NCBI GenBank assembly: GCA_007134735.1
Contig: SLKG01000065.1
Span: 1 to 38,025, forward strand
DNA length: 38,025 bases
Reading direction: 5' to 3'
DNA from: Kiritimatiellia bacterium
GTDB taxonomy: Bacteria; Verrucomicrobiota; Kiritimatiellia; SLAD01
This document shows positions 1-9,160 of this stretch, one piece after another. The notes below the pieces were generated by a model, which was given only the letters and a program-made list of their open reading frames with translations, made no database searches and had not been told where the DNA came from. Each line of letters opens with the position of its first letter. Position 1 is the stretch's first letter. The translations under genes were made by a program, and so were the position numbers.

Positions 1-436
1 CGTGATCGATCTGCCGTTCGAAGATCGATCCTTCGACGTCGTTATGGCGTTTCGCATGCTCACGCACTGTTCGCAGTGGCCGGTGCTGGTTCGCGAGCTG
101 TGCCGCGTCTCCAACCGATCGGTGATTGTGGATTATCCCACCGGCCAGAGCCTGAACGCCGTCGCGCCCATGCTGTTCGGGGCGAAGAAGAAAATCGAAA
201 CAGACACCCGGGTCTGGCGTCTGTTCAAGCACCGCGAAGTGCGGGAGGAATTCGGCCGGCAGGGTTTCGGCTTGCGGCGCCAACAAAAACAATTCTTTCT
301 TCCCATGGTGCTGCACCGCATGTTGAAGAACCGGGCGCTTTCCGCTGGACTGGAAGGGATCTGTCGCTATATAGGTCTCACTCCGATATGGGGTTCGCCC
401 GTGATCTCGCATTTTCAACGGCACGACGCAACGTAA
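1..436 (+). CDS. Class I SAM-dependent methyltransferase, C-terminal part (5' end outside window)
   Basis: The reading frame is open from the left edge and ends at TAA 434-436, so only the last 144 or so residues are visible. They start with a segment of the form LPFEDRSFDVV, followed by an ELCRVS segment and a beta strand VIVDYP. This order is typical of the second half of a Rossmann-fold methyltransferase of the Methyltransf_11 type. The SAM-binding glycine motif would lie upstream of the window. The tail (about residues 60-144) is basic and may contact a lipid or glycan acceptor. The gene ends one base before the next ATG, so it probably belongs to the same operon as the SDR that follows. 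The substrate is unknown; modification of a sugar or lipid carrier is inferred only from context. Confidence 0.75.
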   Translation, partial: VIDLPFEDRSFDVVMAFRMLTHCSQWPVLVRELCRVSNRSVIVDYPTGQSLNAVAPMLFGAKKKIETDTRVWRLFKHREVREEFGRQGFGLRRQQKQFFLPMVLHRMLKNRALSAGLEGICRYIGLTPIWGSPVISHFQRHDAT

Positions 437-437
437 C

Positions 438-1457
438 ATGGACTTCACACCACAGATTGCTCCGGGCACGCCTGTTCTGGTTACCGGCGCCACCGGTTTC
501 ACCGGGTCGCTCCTGGTGCGCCGCCTGGTCGAGGCGGGTGTGCGGGTACGCGCATTGGCCCGTCCCTCCTCCTCGACGGAACACCTGAAGGATCTCGAGA
601 TTGAGTGGTTCACGGGCCACATCTACGAACCGGACACGGTCAACGCCGCGGTGGACGGCACGGCCTATATTTTTCATCTGGCCGCCGTGTATCGCCAGAC
701 CAACATACCCGATGAATTGTTTCACCGCATTCATGTGGAGGGTACGAAATGCGTGGCGGAAGCCGCGCGCCGCAACACCGCGCTGCAGCGGCTCGTGCAC
801 GTTTCCACCATAGGGGTGCACGGTCATGTCCGAAACCCTCCCGCCGATGAACAGGCGCCGTTCAATCCCGACGATCGGTACCAGGCCACCAAGGCGGAGG
901 CGGAACAGTGGGTGCGTGCCTATGCCACCGAACATGGGGTGCCCCATACCATCCTGCGTCCGTGCGCCATTTACGGCCCAGGCGATACGCGATTGCTCAA
1001 GGTCTTCCGCATGGCCTCCCGCCGGTATTGCCCGATTCTCGGACAACGCGATTGCCATTATCACCTGATCCACGTCGAAGATCTCGTCCGGGTCATCCTT
1101 TTGGCTGCCACCCGGCCGGCTGCCCTGAACGAAGTGTTCATCGCGGGCAATCCAGAATCCGTGACCATGGAGCGCATGATCCGGATCATTGCCGGGGCCC
1201 TGAATCATTCGGTGCGCATCATCCGGCTGCCGGCCTGGCCGTTCTTCGCCGTTGCGGTGGTCTGCGAAACCGTGTGCCGGCCGCTTGGGATCGAACCGCC
1301 CATCCATCGCCGGCGCGTGGCGTTCTATACAAAAACGCGGGATTTTGACACCCGGAAGCTGCGCCATACGCTCCAATACGAGATGCAATACACCAACGAG
1401 GAAGGACTCGCGGAAACCGCCCGCTGGTATGCGGACCACGGCATGCTCCGCGTGTGA
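438..1457 (+). CDS. NAD-dependent epimerase/dehydratase (extended SDR family)
   Basis: This 339-aa protein starts with a Rossmann strand and the nucleotide-binding motif TGATGFTG near residue 16. The catalytic region has a Ser-Thr pair in HVSTIGVHG and a YQATK motif, the Tyr-x-x-x-Lys pair of extended short-chain dehydrogenases. Family members epimerise, dehydrate or reduce nucleotide sugars, or act on sterol-like and polyketide substrates. The C-terminal segment ending in a WYADHG-type helix is usual for the family. ATG 438 follows the methyltransferase stop by one base. It resembles the SDR at 12229 closely, sharing the GVHG-V-NPP segment before the catalytic Tyr and a RRR segment near the C-terminus, so the two are probably paralogues. 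A nucleotide-sugar substrate is inferred from the neighbours. Confidence 0.87.
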   Translation: MDFTPQIAPGTPVLVTGATGFTGSLLVRRLVEAGVRVRALARPSSSTEHLKDLEIEWFTGHIYEPDTVNAAVDGTAYIFHLAAVYRQTNIPDELFHRIHVEGTKCVAEAARRNTALQRLVHVSTIGVHGHVRNPPADEQAPFNPDDRYQATKAEAEQWVRAYATEHGVPHTILRPCAIYGPGDTRLLKVFRMASRRYCPILGQRDCHYHLIHVEDLVRVILLAATRPAALNEVFIAGNPESVTMERMIRIIAGALNHSVRIIRLPAWPFFAVAVVCETVCRPLGIEPPIHRRRVAFYTKTRDFDTRKLRHTLQYEMQYTNEEGLAETARWYADHGMLRV

Positions 1458-1464
1458 CGTGACA

Positions 1465-4008
1465 ATGACCGGTTCACGAAGACTGATGATATCGTTCCTG
1501 GTCACCCTTTTCATCTGGGGACTGTTTACGTGGCCCCTACCCCGGCATCTGACCACCGCCATTCCATCTTCCGAGATGCGGGGCGACTACACATCGCGCG
1601 CCATGATTCCGGGCGACCATCTTCAGTTGATGTATCACTTCTGGCTCTTCAGCGACATGATGCGCGGCCGGACTCCATGGTTTACCAATGTGTACGAATT
1701 CAATACGGGGCGCGACGAAGACCGTTTTGAATTAACCTATAATTTCATCCCGTTCTCCTTTTTCTTCGCGGTCGGCGAACGGATGGCCGGCCGGGCGTTC
1801 GGATGGAATTTTTCCGCGTTCCTGTCGCTATGGTTCACCCTGCTCGCTTCCTGGTACCTGGCTCGCCGTTTTACGGACCGTGATACGACGGCCCTGGCGG
1901 CGTCGCTGGTCGGCATTCTGTTCACGTACCGCTGGCACGCCCTGATGGGCGGCAGTCCTACGGGATTCGCCATGATGTGGGTACCGGTTCTTTTCCTCGG
2001 CCTCGATATGGCCGTCCGCGAATCCCGCATCGGCGGCGGGGTGTTGGCCGGCGCCATCATTTTCATTACCAACATCAGCGATACGCATGTATTCTTCTTC
2101 ATCGTCATCTTCAGCCCCGTCTGGTGTCTCCTGTCCTTCACACTGCGGGACGATTTCCGCTGGCTGCGCATCCGCGATTCCATCAGCATCGCGGCGGCGC
2201 TGATTCCCGTTGCCGTGTTTACGGGGCTGGCGTTGCTGGTCAGCAAACTGCTCGCCCGTGAATTATCCGAGTCGGTCATGGTGCACGGACGCCGCCTGGG
2301 CGAAGTGGCGGGCTTTTCGCCGAGACCGGAGGGCCTGTTTTCGCTGAACCATATCCACATCTCCAGCCAGGCCTATCTCGGCATCTTTTCCGTGGCGCTG
2401 GTTTTCGCGGGATGGATCATTCTAATCCATCGGGTCGCCACACGGGAAACACGGTTCATCCGGCCGCTGGTGTTCATGACCCTGACGTTGGCCGTCATGA
2501 CCGCGTTGGTGATTCTGGCGCTCGGTCCGCATGGTCCGTGGGACGCCCGGCTGTTCGTCCTTGTCCGGGAACTGATTCCTCCCTACGCCATGATCCGGCA
2601 GGCGGGCAAGGTACTGTGCCTGATGCCCGCGCTGCTGACGGCGGCGAGCGCCGTCACGCTGACCCAGCTGGTTCGCCTGCGTCCGTCGCGCGCCTGGCAG
2701 GCCGCCTGCCTCATCGTTCCGGCCCTGATCTGGATCGGGGAATACAAGACGCGTGTGGCGCCGACGCTATCATATATTTTGGAAGAGCAGCCCGCCTACG
2801 CGGCCGTCGCCGAACACGCCGCGGGCGAAAATCAAAAACCGCACGTCGTGGTCGTCGTGCTCTGGCCGGGAGATTCGCACTATGCATCGGTCTATGAGCA
2901 CTATGTGTCCCGCTACCGCATACGTATGGTCAACGGCTACCGCCCCGCCGTGCCCCTGGATTATTACAACAACATCTTCCTGCGCTTTGTGAGCATCAAC
3001 CAGGGCCATTTCACCGTCGATCAAGCGGACGCGCTGCTCGACATGGGCGTTCGGTATGTCCTCGTGCATCAGGATCTTTTTCCGGAACAGGTCAGTCCCT
3101 TCCCCGCGACGCATACCCTCCGGCAATTCCTGAACCATCCGCGCCTGAACCTCCTGAAGCAGGGAGACCGGGTATGGGCCTTCCGCATCCTGGAAACGGA
3201 GGAATCCCGGCCGCCCATACTCACCCATTGGAATACCGCTTTTCCGGCGCGACACTGGGAAATGGAGCGGTCTCGCTATCACGAAGTGGATAGGGTCGAA
3301 GACCCGAACGCAAGCGGCGGCGGGTACCTGTCCTTCTCCCGGTACGACGCGTCCGTGCTGACCCGCCACACCAGCATGCCGCCCGCGGACCATCTGCGCT
3401 GGATGATTAGGGCCCGCGGCAAGGGACAGGTGACCGCCCGCGCACTGGTTCACAACGAGATCATCGATGAAAAGATACTCGATATCTCGGCGCCCGAATG
3501 GGCGTGGATCGAATACCCCCTCCCGCTGGAGAATCAGGCCACCATCAATCTGCATCTGATTTGGAAAGAAGGTGATTTCGATATCGATTCGGCCCTGTTG
3601 ACCGCCGGCACATGGGCGCCCCCCGAACCCCGAGAAACCCTTGATCTGCCCGCACCCCTGTTCTTTCATTCCGGGTACACGGATCCTGCGAAGGAACATG
3701 TGGTGATCGAAAAAATGTTCGAACCGACCGGCCGCATCTTTTACGGACCGGGACTACCACTTGACGCCGGCCTGTACGACGTGGAATTTTTATTTGATAC
3801 GGATGCCGCGCATGGGACAAAATTGGGTGTGTTCCGCGTGGAAGCCGTGCGGCCCGAGGATGAAGACGTGTCGATTCCGGTCATCGCGGGACAACCGGTT
3901 CGCGCTACCGTAAACCGGGAACACAATCTGCCTTTCACGGTTTCGTTCCGGTACGACAAGCAGGATGATCTGATCATTGAAGCGGTGCGGATTAAGCGAA
4001 CAAAGTAG
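1465..4008 (+). CDS. Giant polytopic membrane protein with periplasmic beta-rich tail, tandem copy A
   Basis: The start at ATG 1465 is chosen because it opens directly into the first membrane helix and follows the SDR stop by 7 bases; the frame stays open further upstream only as a shadow of the SDR. The protein has about 847 residues. Roughly residues 1-430 hold about ten hydrophobic helices, with a first loop carrying MIPGDHLQL and a PWF-N-YEFNTG segment. Residues about 430-600 are soluble, with the sequence VRYVLVHQDLFPE, and resemble the extracytoplasmic part of YfhO-like and other GT-C membrane proteins. The last 240 residues or so are beta-rich and include RIFYGPGLPLDAGLYDVEF, similar to small glycan-associated beta-sandwiches. 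The next gene is a full-length paralogue. A GT-C-type transferase or polymer-modifying role is inferred; no catalytic residue can be assigned. Confidence 0.8.
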   Translation: MTGSRRLMISFLVTLFIWGLFTWPLPRHLTTAIPSSEMRGDYTSRAMIPGDHLQLMYHFWLFSDMMRGRTPWFTNVYEFNTGRDEDRFELTYNFIPFSFFFAVGERMAGRAFGWNFSAFLSLWFTLLASWYLARRFTDRDTTALAASLVGILFTYRWHALMGGSPTGFAMMWVPVLFLGLDMAVRESRIGGGVLAGAIIFITNISDTHVFFFIVIFSPVWCLLSFTLRDDFRWLRIRDSISIAAALIPVAVFTGLALLVSKLLARELSESVMVHGRRLGEVAGFSPRPEGLFSLNHIHISSQAYLGIFSVALVFAGWIILIHRVATRETRFIRPLVFMTLTLAVMTALVILALGPHGPWDARLFVLVRELIPPYAMIRQAGKVLCLMPALLTAASAVTLTQLVRLRPSRAWQAACLIVPALIWIGEYKTRVAPTLSYILEEQPAYAAVAEHAAGENQKPHVVVVVLWPGDSHYASVYEHYVSRYRIRMVNGYRPAVPLDYYNNIFLRFVSINQGHFTVDQADALLDMGVRYVLVHQDLFPEQVSPFPATHTLRQFLNHPRLNLLKQGDRVWAFRILETEESRPPILTHWNTAFPARHWEMERSRYHEVDRVEDPNASGGGYLSFSRYDASVLTRHTSMPPADHLRWMIRARGKGQVTARALVHNEIIDEKILDISAPEWAWIEYPLPLENQATINLHLIWKEGDFDIDSALLTAGTWAPPEPRETLDLPAPLFFHSGYTDPAKEHVVIEKMFEPTGRIFYGPGLPLDAGLYDVEFLFDTDAAHGTKLGVFRVEAVRPEDEDVSIPVIAGQPVRATVNREHNLPFTVSFRYDKQDDLIIEAVRIKRTK

Positions 4009-4048
4009 CCGGCGTATACACGGCGCCCCGCCCAATAAAGGCCACGAC

Positions 4049-6628
4049 ATGAAACATACGGATGCACATGCGAATACACCCTCCGGCCCCATGCGCCTCT
4101 TCGCGCTTTCGCTGTTCATCAGCCTGGCGGTCTGGATGCTCTTTACCTGGCCTCTGCCCCGGCACGTGACTTCCGGCATCCCGGCCACGCACACCAAGGT
4201 TGAGGAAACCCACGTCCGCTACATGATCCCGGGCGATCATCTTCAGCTGCTGTATTACTTCTGGCTGTTCGGGGACATGATGTCCGGACACACGCCCTGG
4301 TTTTATAATCTCTATGAATTCAATACGGGCGACGATGAGGAACGCTATGATCTCACGGCCTATTACTTTCCCTTCTCACTGTTCTACTCCGTCTTCGCAT
4401 GGATGGGCGGTCGCGCTTTCGGATACAACGTTTCCGGTTTTCTGTCGATCTGGCTGACCTATTTTTTTACCTGGTTGTTGCTGGCGCGTTATGTGCGAAA
4501 TCCGTGGATCGCGGGCGCCTTCGCCATGGCAGGAATGGCCCTGCCCTATCGTTGGATCGCGCTATTGGGCGGAAGTCCAACCGGCTTTGCCATGGCCTGG
4601 GTTCCGATGATGCTGTACGGCCTGGACCGGGCCGTCCGGGACAATGATCCATGGGGCGGTCTGCTGGCGGGGCTGGCCGTTGTGTTTTCCTTCACCAGTG
4701 ATATACACGTCTTCTTCTTCAATGTCCTCGTCACACCGGCCTGGTGCGTATGGGCTTTCGTTGCCCGGGAACACTTCGCCTGGAGGGCCTGGCGGGCCTA
4801 CAGCCGGATCCTCATCGCCTTGCTGCCCGCCGCGGTACTGATCCTGGCGGTGGCCTGGCTCAGCCACGTTGTGCACGCCGACCTCGCGGAAACGCACATG
4901 GCCGAGGGGCGGGATCTTCGGGAAGTCATCAGTTTCTCACCGGAACGCAAAGGGCTTTTCACGTGGGCGGATGCCGGCTTATCCAGCCAGGTGTATATCG
5001 GATACACCCTGCCCGTGCTGATTTTGATCGGGTTCCTGCTCACGGTCGCGCGTTTTCTGCGCGACCCCAAATCCGCATGGCGACCGGTCCTCCTGCTGGG
5101 CCTCCTCGTACTGGGCCTGGCCGTCATAGCGCTGTTGTCGCTGGGGCCCCACGGGCCGCCCGGGGGACGGATTTTTCTGCTGGTGCGGCATTGGATTCCG
5201 CCCTACATCATGATCCGGCAGGCGGGTAAAATCTTCAGTCTCATGCCTCCGCTGCTCGCGCTGGGCGGAGCGCTTGCGATCTCGACATGGCTGGACCGGG
5301 TCCGTTCCCAACGCCTTGCCTGGTTCGTCATCCTCATACCGGCCCTGCTCATGCTGGGCGAGTACCAGCGGCGCATCGAACCGACGCTCTCGTTGCTGTA
5401 CAAGGAACAACCCGCCTATGCCGCTGTGGCGGAAGACGCCGAAAAAGAGGGGTGGGTTCCCCATGTGCTTGTGGTTTCCCTGTGGCCCGGAGATACCCAT
5501 TATGCGTCCATCTACCAGTATTTCGTAACCCTCTACCGTATCCGCATGATCAACGGCTACACGCCCGCCGTCCGTCACGATTACCTGGAAGACGTGTTCA
5601 TGCGATTTCAGACGATCAACCAGGGTTGGATGACCGACGAACAGGCGGACCATCTGATCGCGCGCGGCATCCGGTATATCGTGGTCCACGAGGACATATT
5701 CCCCGAAAAGGTCAGCCCGTTTCCCATCGCCTACACGCTCAAGAGCTTTCATGACCATCCCCGCATGCGCTTTCTCAAGCAGTCGGGCCCGGTCTGGTCC
5801 TTCCGCATCCTGGAAGACCCGGAACCTCGCCCCGAATGGATGCCCGAATGGAATCTCTTCTTCCCGGCGCGCCACCTCGAGTTTGAACATGCCCGGCACG
5901 AAAACGCGCGGATCGTGCGGGACCCTGGCGCCGGCAACCGCGAGTATCTGCACGTGTCCACCCCCGGCGAAATTGTCCGGATGCACGACACGCCCACCCC
6001 CCCCGCACCCGACCTCCACTGGAAGGTCCGCGTGAGGGGATCGGCGGAACTGCACCACGAGGTATTGATTGGCGGTGAAGCGGCGATCGAAAGCCGCATA
6101 CGAATCGAGGAAACAGACTGGCACTGGATCGATCTGCCCATCCCGCTCGATACGTATGGGAAAGTCAGCCTGCAATTGACTCTCATGGAAGGTGAGGCGG
6201 ACCTGGACATGGCCATCCTGGCGTCCGGGCTTTGGCCCATGCTGAAACCGGGCGAATCGATATCGGTCAGGGCCCCGCTGTTTTGCCATGCCGGACACAT
6301 GCATGAAAACCGGCGCCGTCTCGTATTCCGGGAAAGACACGACCGCAGTGGACTCATGTTCTACGGTCCCAAGCTTCCCTTTGAGCGGGGAGTCTATGAC
6401 ATTGAAGTGGACATCACCTCCGACGCACCCGACGGCATTCAACTGGGCTGGGTTCACATCGAACACGACTGGAACACGGGCGCGGGAAAGTCCGTAGACG
6501 TCATCGCCGGACAGCCGGTCCGCGGCACCCTGACGCAAACCGAAAACCTCCCCTTCAATGTGGTCTTTATCTTTTCCGCACGCGCCGATATGGAATTACA
6601 CCGCTTGACCTTTACGCGGATCGAATAG
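4049..6628 (+). CDS. Giant polytopic membrane protein with periplasmic beta-rich tail, tandem copy B
   Basis: ATG 4049 is preceded by AAAGG at 4037-4041, a suitable ribosome-binding site, and gives an 859-aa protein. It is a paralogue of the gene immediately upstream across its whole length. Both share FTWPLPRH at the first helix, MIPGDHLQL, a PWF-N-YEFNTG segment, LGPHGP and a conserved IPPY-MIRQAGK segment before the last helices. Both also carry the GP-LP-G-YD beta segment in the tail. By eye about 60 percent of residues match in the N-terminal third, fewer in the tail. The layout is a membrane domain (about residues 20-450), then a periplasmic domain containing GIRYIVVHEDIFPE, then a beta-rich C-terminus. 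The 40-bp gap to copy A suggests cotranscription. The function is unknown; glycan assembly or modification is inferred from context. Confidence 0.8.
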   Translation: MKHTDAHANTPSGPMRLFALSLFISLAVWMLFTWPLPRHVTSGIPATHTKVEETHVRYMIPGDHLQLLYYFWLFGDMMSGHTPWFYNLYEFNTGDDEERYDLTAYYFPFSLFYSVFAWMGGRAFGYNVSGFLSIWLTYFFTWLLLARYVRNPWIAGAFAMAGMALPYRWIALLGGSPTGFAMAWVPMMLYGLDRAVRDNDPWGGLLAGLAVVFSFTSDIHVFFFNVLVTPAWCVWAFVAREHFAWRAWRAYSRILIALLPAAVLILAVAWLSHVVHADLAETHMAEGRDLREVISFSPERKGLFTWADAGLSSQVYIGYTLPVLILIGFLLTVARFLRDPKSAWRPVLLLGLLVLGLAVIALLSLGPHGPPGGRIFLLVRHWIPPYIMIRQAGKIFSLMPPLLALGGALAISTWLDRVRSQRLAWFVILIPALLMLGEYQRRIEPTLSLLYKEQPAYAAVAEDAEKEGWVPHVLVVSLWPGDTHYASIYQYFVTLYRIRMINGYTPAVRHDYLEDVFMRFQTINQGWMTDEQADHLIARGIRYIVVHEDIFPEKVSPFPIAYTLKSFHDHPRMRFLKQSGPVWSFRILEDPEPRPEWMPEWNLFFPARHLEFEHARHENARIVRDPGAGNREYLHVSTPGEIVRMHDTPTPPAPDLHWKVRVRGSAELHHEVLIGGEAAIESRIRIEETDWHWIDLPIPLDTYGKVSLQLTLMEGEADLDMAILASGLWPMLKPGESISVRAPLFCHAGHMHENRRRLVFRERHDRSGLMFYGPKLPFERGVYDIEVDITSDAPDGIQLGWVHIEHDWNTGAGKSVDVIAGQPVRGTLTQTENLPFNVVFIFSARADMELHRLTFTRIE

Positions 6629-6713
6629 AACCGATCCATCCCCAAAACAGCAAGAACCCGTTTTTTTACTGTTACCGCCTGTATTTCCATCTATAGTTTG
6701 CCCCGGTAAACCG

Positions 6714-7520
6714 ATGAATGCGCTCCGAACACTGACAACCTATCGCGAATTGCTCCATAACCTGGTGGTGCGGGATCTGAAAAGCCGGTACAAGGGATCC
6801 GTCCTGGGGTTTCTCTGGACAATCCTCACGCCGCTGTTCATGGCGGCCATCTACATCTTCTTTCTCCAGCTCATCGCCGGACGCGGTGTGACCATCCGGC
6901 ATGCGGACATCATCATCGGCGTCTTCGCGTGGACGTTCACGGTGCAAGCGGTGACCTCGGGCATGAACTGCATCACGGCCAACGCCAATCTCGTCAACAA
7001 GGTCTTTTTCCCCCGCATCATTCTTCCCGTCGCAACAGTGCTTTCGGCATTGATTACGTTTCTATTGATGGTCGTCGTACAACTCGTCCTGGTGGCCTTC
7101 CTGCTGTATCGGGAGGGCGGCACCATGAGTCCGTGGGTGATGGGCCTGCCCGTGCTCATCGCGTATCATTTGCTGTTCAATATGGCCGTTGTCTTTTTTG
7201 TTTCGGCTTCAAACGTGTATTTCCGGGACACCCAGCACATCGTGAACCTGCTGTTGAGTGCCTGGTTCTTCATGAGTCCCGTCATGTACACACTGGCCCT
7301 GGTCGATACCATGGCGGGGGAACGCGCATGGATTACGAACCTGTATCAACTGAATCCCCTGGCCGTGATCATTACCGGCTATCGCGCGCTCCACATGTCG
7401 GATACGGCCTTCCCGCTATCAGGGATGGCGTGGGCCGGCTGGCTCTGGCCGATAGCCCTGTTGATGGCGGGCTACGTGGTCTATCAACGCGCACAAAAAT
7501 ACTTTTCGGATTGGTTATGA
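6714..7520 (+). CDS. wzm: ABC-2 type polysaccharide/O-antigen export permease (Wzm-like)
   Basis: This 268-aa protein is of the usual length for Wzm/KpsM/TagG permeases. It begins with the cytoplasmic segment YRELLHNLVVRDLKSRYKGS, the hallmark N-terminal interface helix of the ABC2_membrane family, followed by LGFLWTILTPL and about six hydrophobic helices. Such permeases pair with an ATPase to move undecaprenyl-linked O-antigen, capsule or teichoic-type chains across the inner membrane. The stop TGA at 7518-7520 overlaps the ATG of the ATPase gene (ATGA), as is common for this pair. Upstream lies an 85-bp gap after the tandem membrane-protein genes, with an unconvincing TATAGT at 6692. The assignment as exporter permease is firm; the exact glycan is unknown. 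Confidence 0.93.
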   Translation: MNALRTLTTYRELLHNLVVRDLKSRYKGSVLGFLWTILTPLFMAAIYIFFLQLIAGRGVTIRHADIIIGVFAWTFTVQAVTSGMNCITANANLVNKVFFPRIILPVATVLSALITFLLMVVVQLVLVAFLLYREGGTMSPWVMGLPVLIAYHLLFNMAVVFFVSASNVYFRDTQHIVNLLLSAWFFMSPVMYTLALVDTMAGERAWITNLYQLNPLAVIITGYRALHMSDTAFPLSGMAWAGWLWPIALLMAGYVVYQRAQKYFSDWL

Positions 7521-8704
7521 GCATGGCTATTGAAGCACGGCATCTGGGCAAGGCCTACCGGGTACAGGGGATGGCCCCGCCGACCCTGTTCGGCACGGTG
7601 ACGCGCCTGATCCGGGGACAACCGCTGGAACAGTTCTGGGCACTGCGCAACGTGGATTTCAGCATTCCGAAAGGCCGTACCGTCGGCGTCATCGGCCCCA
7701 ACGGTTCCGGGAAAAGCTCTCTGCTCGGCCTCATCGCAGGCACCATCACCCCGACCGAGGGGGGCGTACGCACCGATGGGCGTATTTCTTCGCTCCTGGA
7801 ACTCGGTGCCGGTTTTCATCCGGACCTTACCGGCCGGGAGAACATTTACCTGAACGCCGCCATTCTCGGTATCGCGCACGAGGACGTGACCCGCCGGTTC
7901 GACCATATCGTGGATTTCGCGGGCTTGCGCGAATTCATCGACATGCCCGTCAAACATTATTCCAGCGGCATGTACGTGCGGCTGGGTTTCTCCGTGGCCA
8001 TCGAAATGAATCCGGACATCCTGCTGATCGACGAAGTGCTCGCGGTGGGAGACATGGCATTCCAAATGAAATGCCTCGACCGGATTCGCCTGTTTCAGAA
8101 ACAGGGAAAGACCCTCCTGATCGTCTCCCATGCGCTCGAAACGGTGGAACAGTTCTGCGACGAGGTCATACTGATCCACGAAGGGGAAAAGATCATGGAG
8201 GGGAAACCCGAGGAGGTCATTTTCTCCTATCTCAAGGAATACATGGTTCGCATCGGCATGCTCAACGTGGAGGAACACGGTACCCGCGAAGCCGAAATGA
8301 CCGATGTGGTTCTGCGCGATGAATATGAAAATGAGTGCACGCAGTTTGAAACGGGCGGCGCCATGATCGTGGACATTCATTACCACGCCCGACGGCGCAT
8401 CGATAAACCCGTCTTCGGCTTCAACATAAAGACCGGTAACGGATTCTACGTGTACGGTTCCAACACCCAGATTGAAAATGTCCCGATGGATCATATCGAG
8501 GGCCAAGGCGTCATGCGCCTTCGGATCGCGCCGCTCACACTGCAATCGGGCAATTTCTTTCTGTCGCTTTCCATTCACTCATGGGATCATTCCGTCCAGT
8601 ATCACCGGAGGGAGGACTGGCACCCGTTCGCCGTGCGCGATCCGCACGGCGCCCAGGGCGTGTTTCAGCTTCGGCATGCGTGGGCATTACAGGAGAAGGC
8701 GTAG
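7517..8704 (+). CDS. wzt: ABC transporter ATP-binding protein with C-terminal glycan-recognition domain (Wzt-like)
   Basis: ATG 7517 overlaps the permease stop and gives 395 residues; the frame is open further upstream, but only over permease coding sequence. Visible motifs are Walker A GPNGSGKSS (about residues 60-68), an ABC signature YSSGMYVRLGFSVA and Walker B DILLIDEVLAVGD. Residues about 250-395 form an extra beta-rich domain (VFGFNIKTGNGFYVYGSNT and following) matching the Wzt C-terminal fold. In O-antigen exporters that carry it, this domain binds the modified non-reducing end of the chain before export. Its presence suggests that chain length or end modification is sensed. Together with Wzm it forms the ABC export route of this locus. 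Confidence 0.94.
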   Translation: MSMAIEARHLGKAYRVQGMAPPTLFGTVTRLIRGQPLEQFWALRNVDFSIPKGRTVGVIGPNGSGKSSLLGLIAGTITPTEGGVRTDGRISSLLELGAGFHPDLTGRENIYLNAAILGIAHEDVTRRFDHIVDFAGLREFIDMPVKHYSSGMYVRLGFSVAIEMNPDILLIDEVLAVGDMAFQMKCLDRIRLFQKQGKTLLIVSHALETVEQFCDEVILIHEGEKIMEGKPEEVIFSYLKEYMVRIGMLNVEEHGTREAEMTDVVLRDEYENECTQFETGGAMIVDIHYHARRRIDKPVFGFNIKTGNGFYVYGSNTQIENVPMDHIEGQGVMRLRIAPLTLQSGNFFLSLSIHSWDHSVQYHRREDWHPFAVRDPHGAQGVFQLRHAWALQEKA

Positions 8705-8731
8705 AGTACCGGTTGCAGGTTGCAGGCTGGC

Positions 8732-9160
8732 ATGAAAATCCTGATCAACAACGAAGATCGAACCGGCGAACTGGAGCCTCGCATCCGGGATGCGTTACAA
8801 ACGCGCAATACGCACAAGGGACCGGATGAGATCGCTCCGGAGATCGCCGCCCTGAGCCTGCGGGAAGCGGGATCGGAAGCCGATTACCAGGAACGCCTGA
8901 TCCGGCTGATCCGCTACCGCAATAACGTGGACACCCTGCCCTTTGATATTCCGAACCGGGGCGGTCTCCGCGGGCGATGCATGGTCCTGGTGAAACGAGT
9001 TCTGTGGAAATTGCTTCGGTATCAGCACAATCACATCATTTTTCGCCAAAACCTGATCAATGCCCTGTATTCCAGCACACTCGAATTCGAGCGGGAACAG
9101 CGTCTCGCTGAAATCACCCGGCTCGAAGCGCGCATCAAGGAATTGGAGCAAAGGAAATGA
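8732..9160 (+). CDS. Small protein with C-terminal coiled coil, polysaccharide-locus associated
   Basis: The start ATG 8732 gives 142 residues; a TTG four codons earlier (8720) is possible but lies in the duplicated GTTGCAG stretch just after wzt. The N-terminal half is polar and acidic. Residues about 80-115 are basic and amphipathic (RCMVLVKRVLWKLLRYQHNH), and the end, about residues 115-142, is a heptad-rich coiled coil (EITRLEARIKELEQRK). I recognise no enzyme motif. The basic helix followed by a short coiled coil resembles linker segments seen in larger methyltransferases and glycosyltransferases next to Wzm/Wzt, so it may be a stand-alone docking or chain-length scaffold; this is inference. 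Its TGA overlaps the next ATG at 9157, so the two are translationally coupled. Confidence 0.7.
   Translation: MKILINNEDRTGELEPRIRDALQTRNTHKGPDEIAPEIAALSLREAGSEADYQERLIRLIRYRNNVDTLPFDIPNRGGLRGRCMVLVKRVLWKLLRYQHNHIIFRQNLINALYSSTLEFEREQRLAEITRLEARIKELEQRK

Noticed and set aside
4979-6538. Minus-strand frame of 519 codons opposite the second giant membrane protein
   Set aside because: No family motif or ribosome-binding site; the plus-strand frame encodes a clear paralogue of the upstream gene.
6669-6697. CTGTTA/TATAGT pair upstream of wzm
   Set aside because: The -35 matches consensus at only three positions; not enough to claim a promoter.
8711-8726. GTTGCAG tandem repeat after wzt
   Set aside because: Only two short units with a few bases around them; probably chance.
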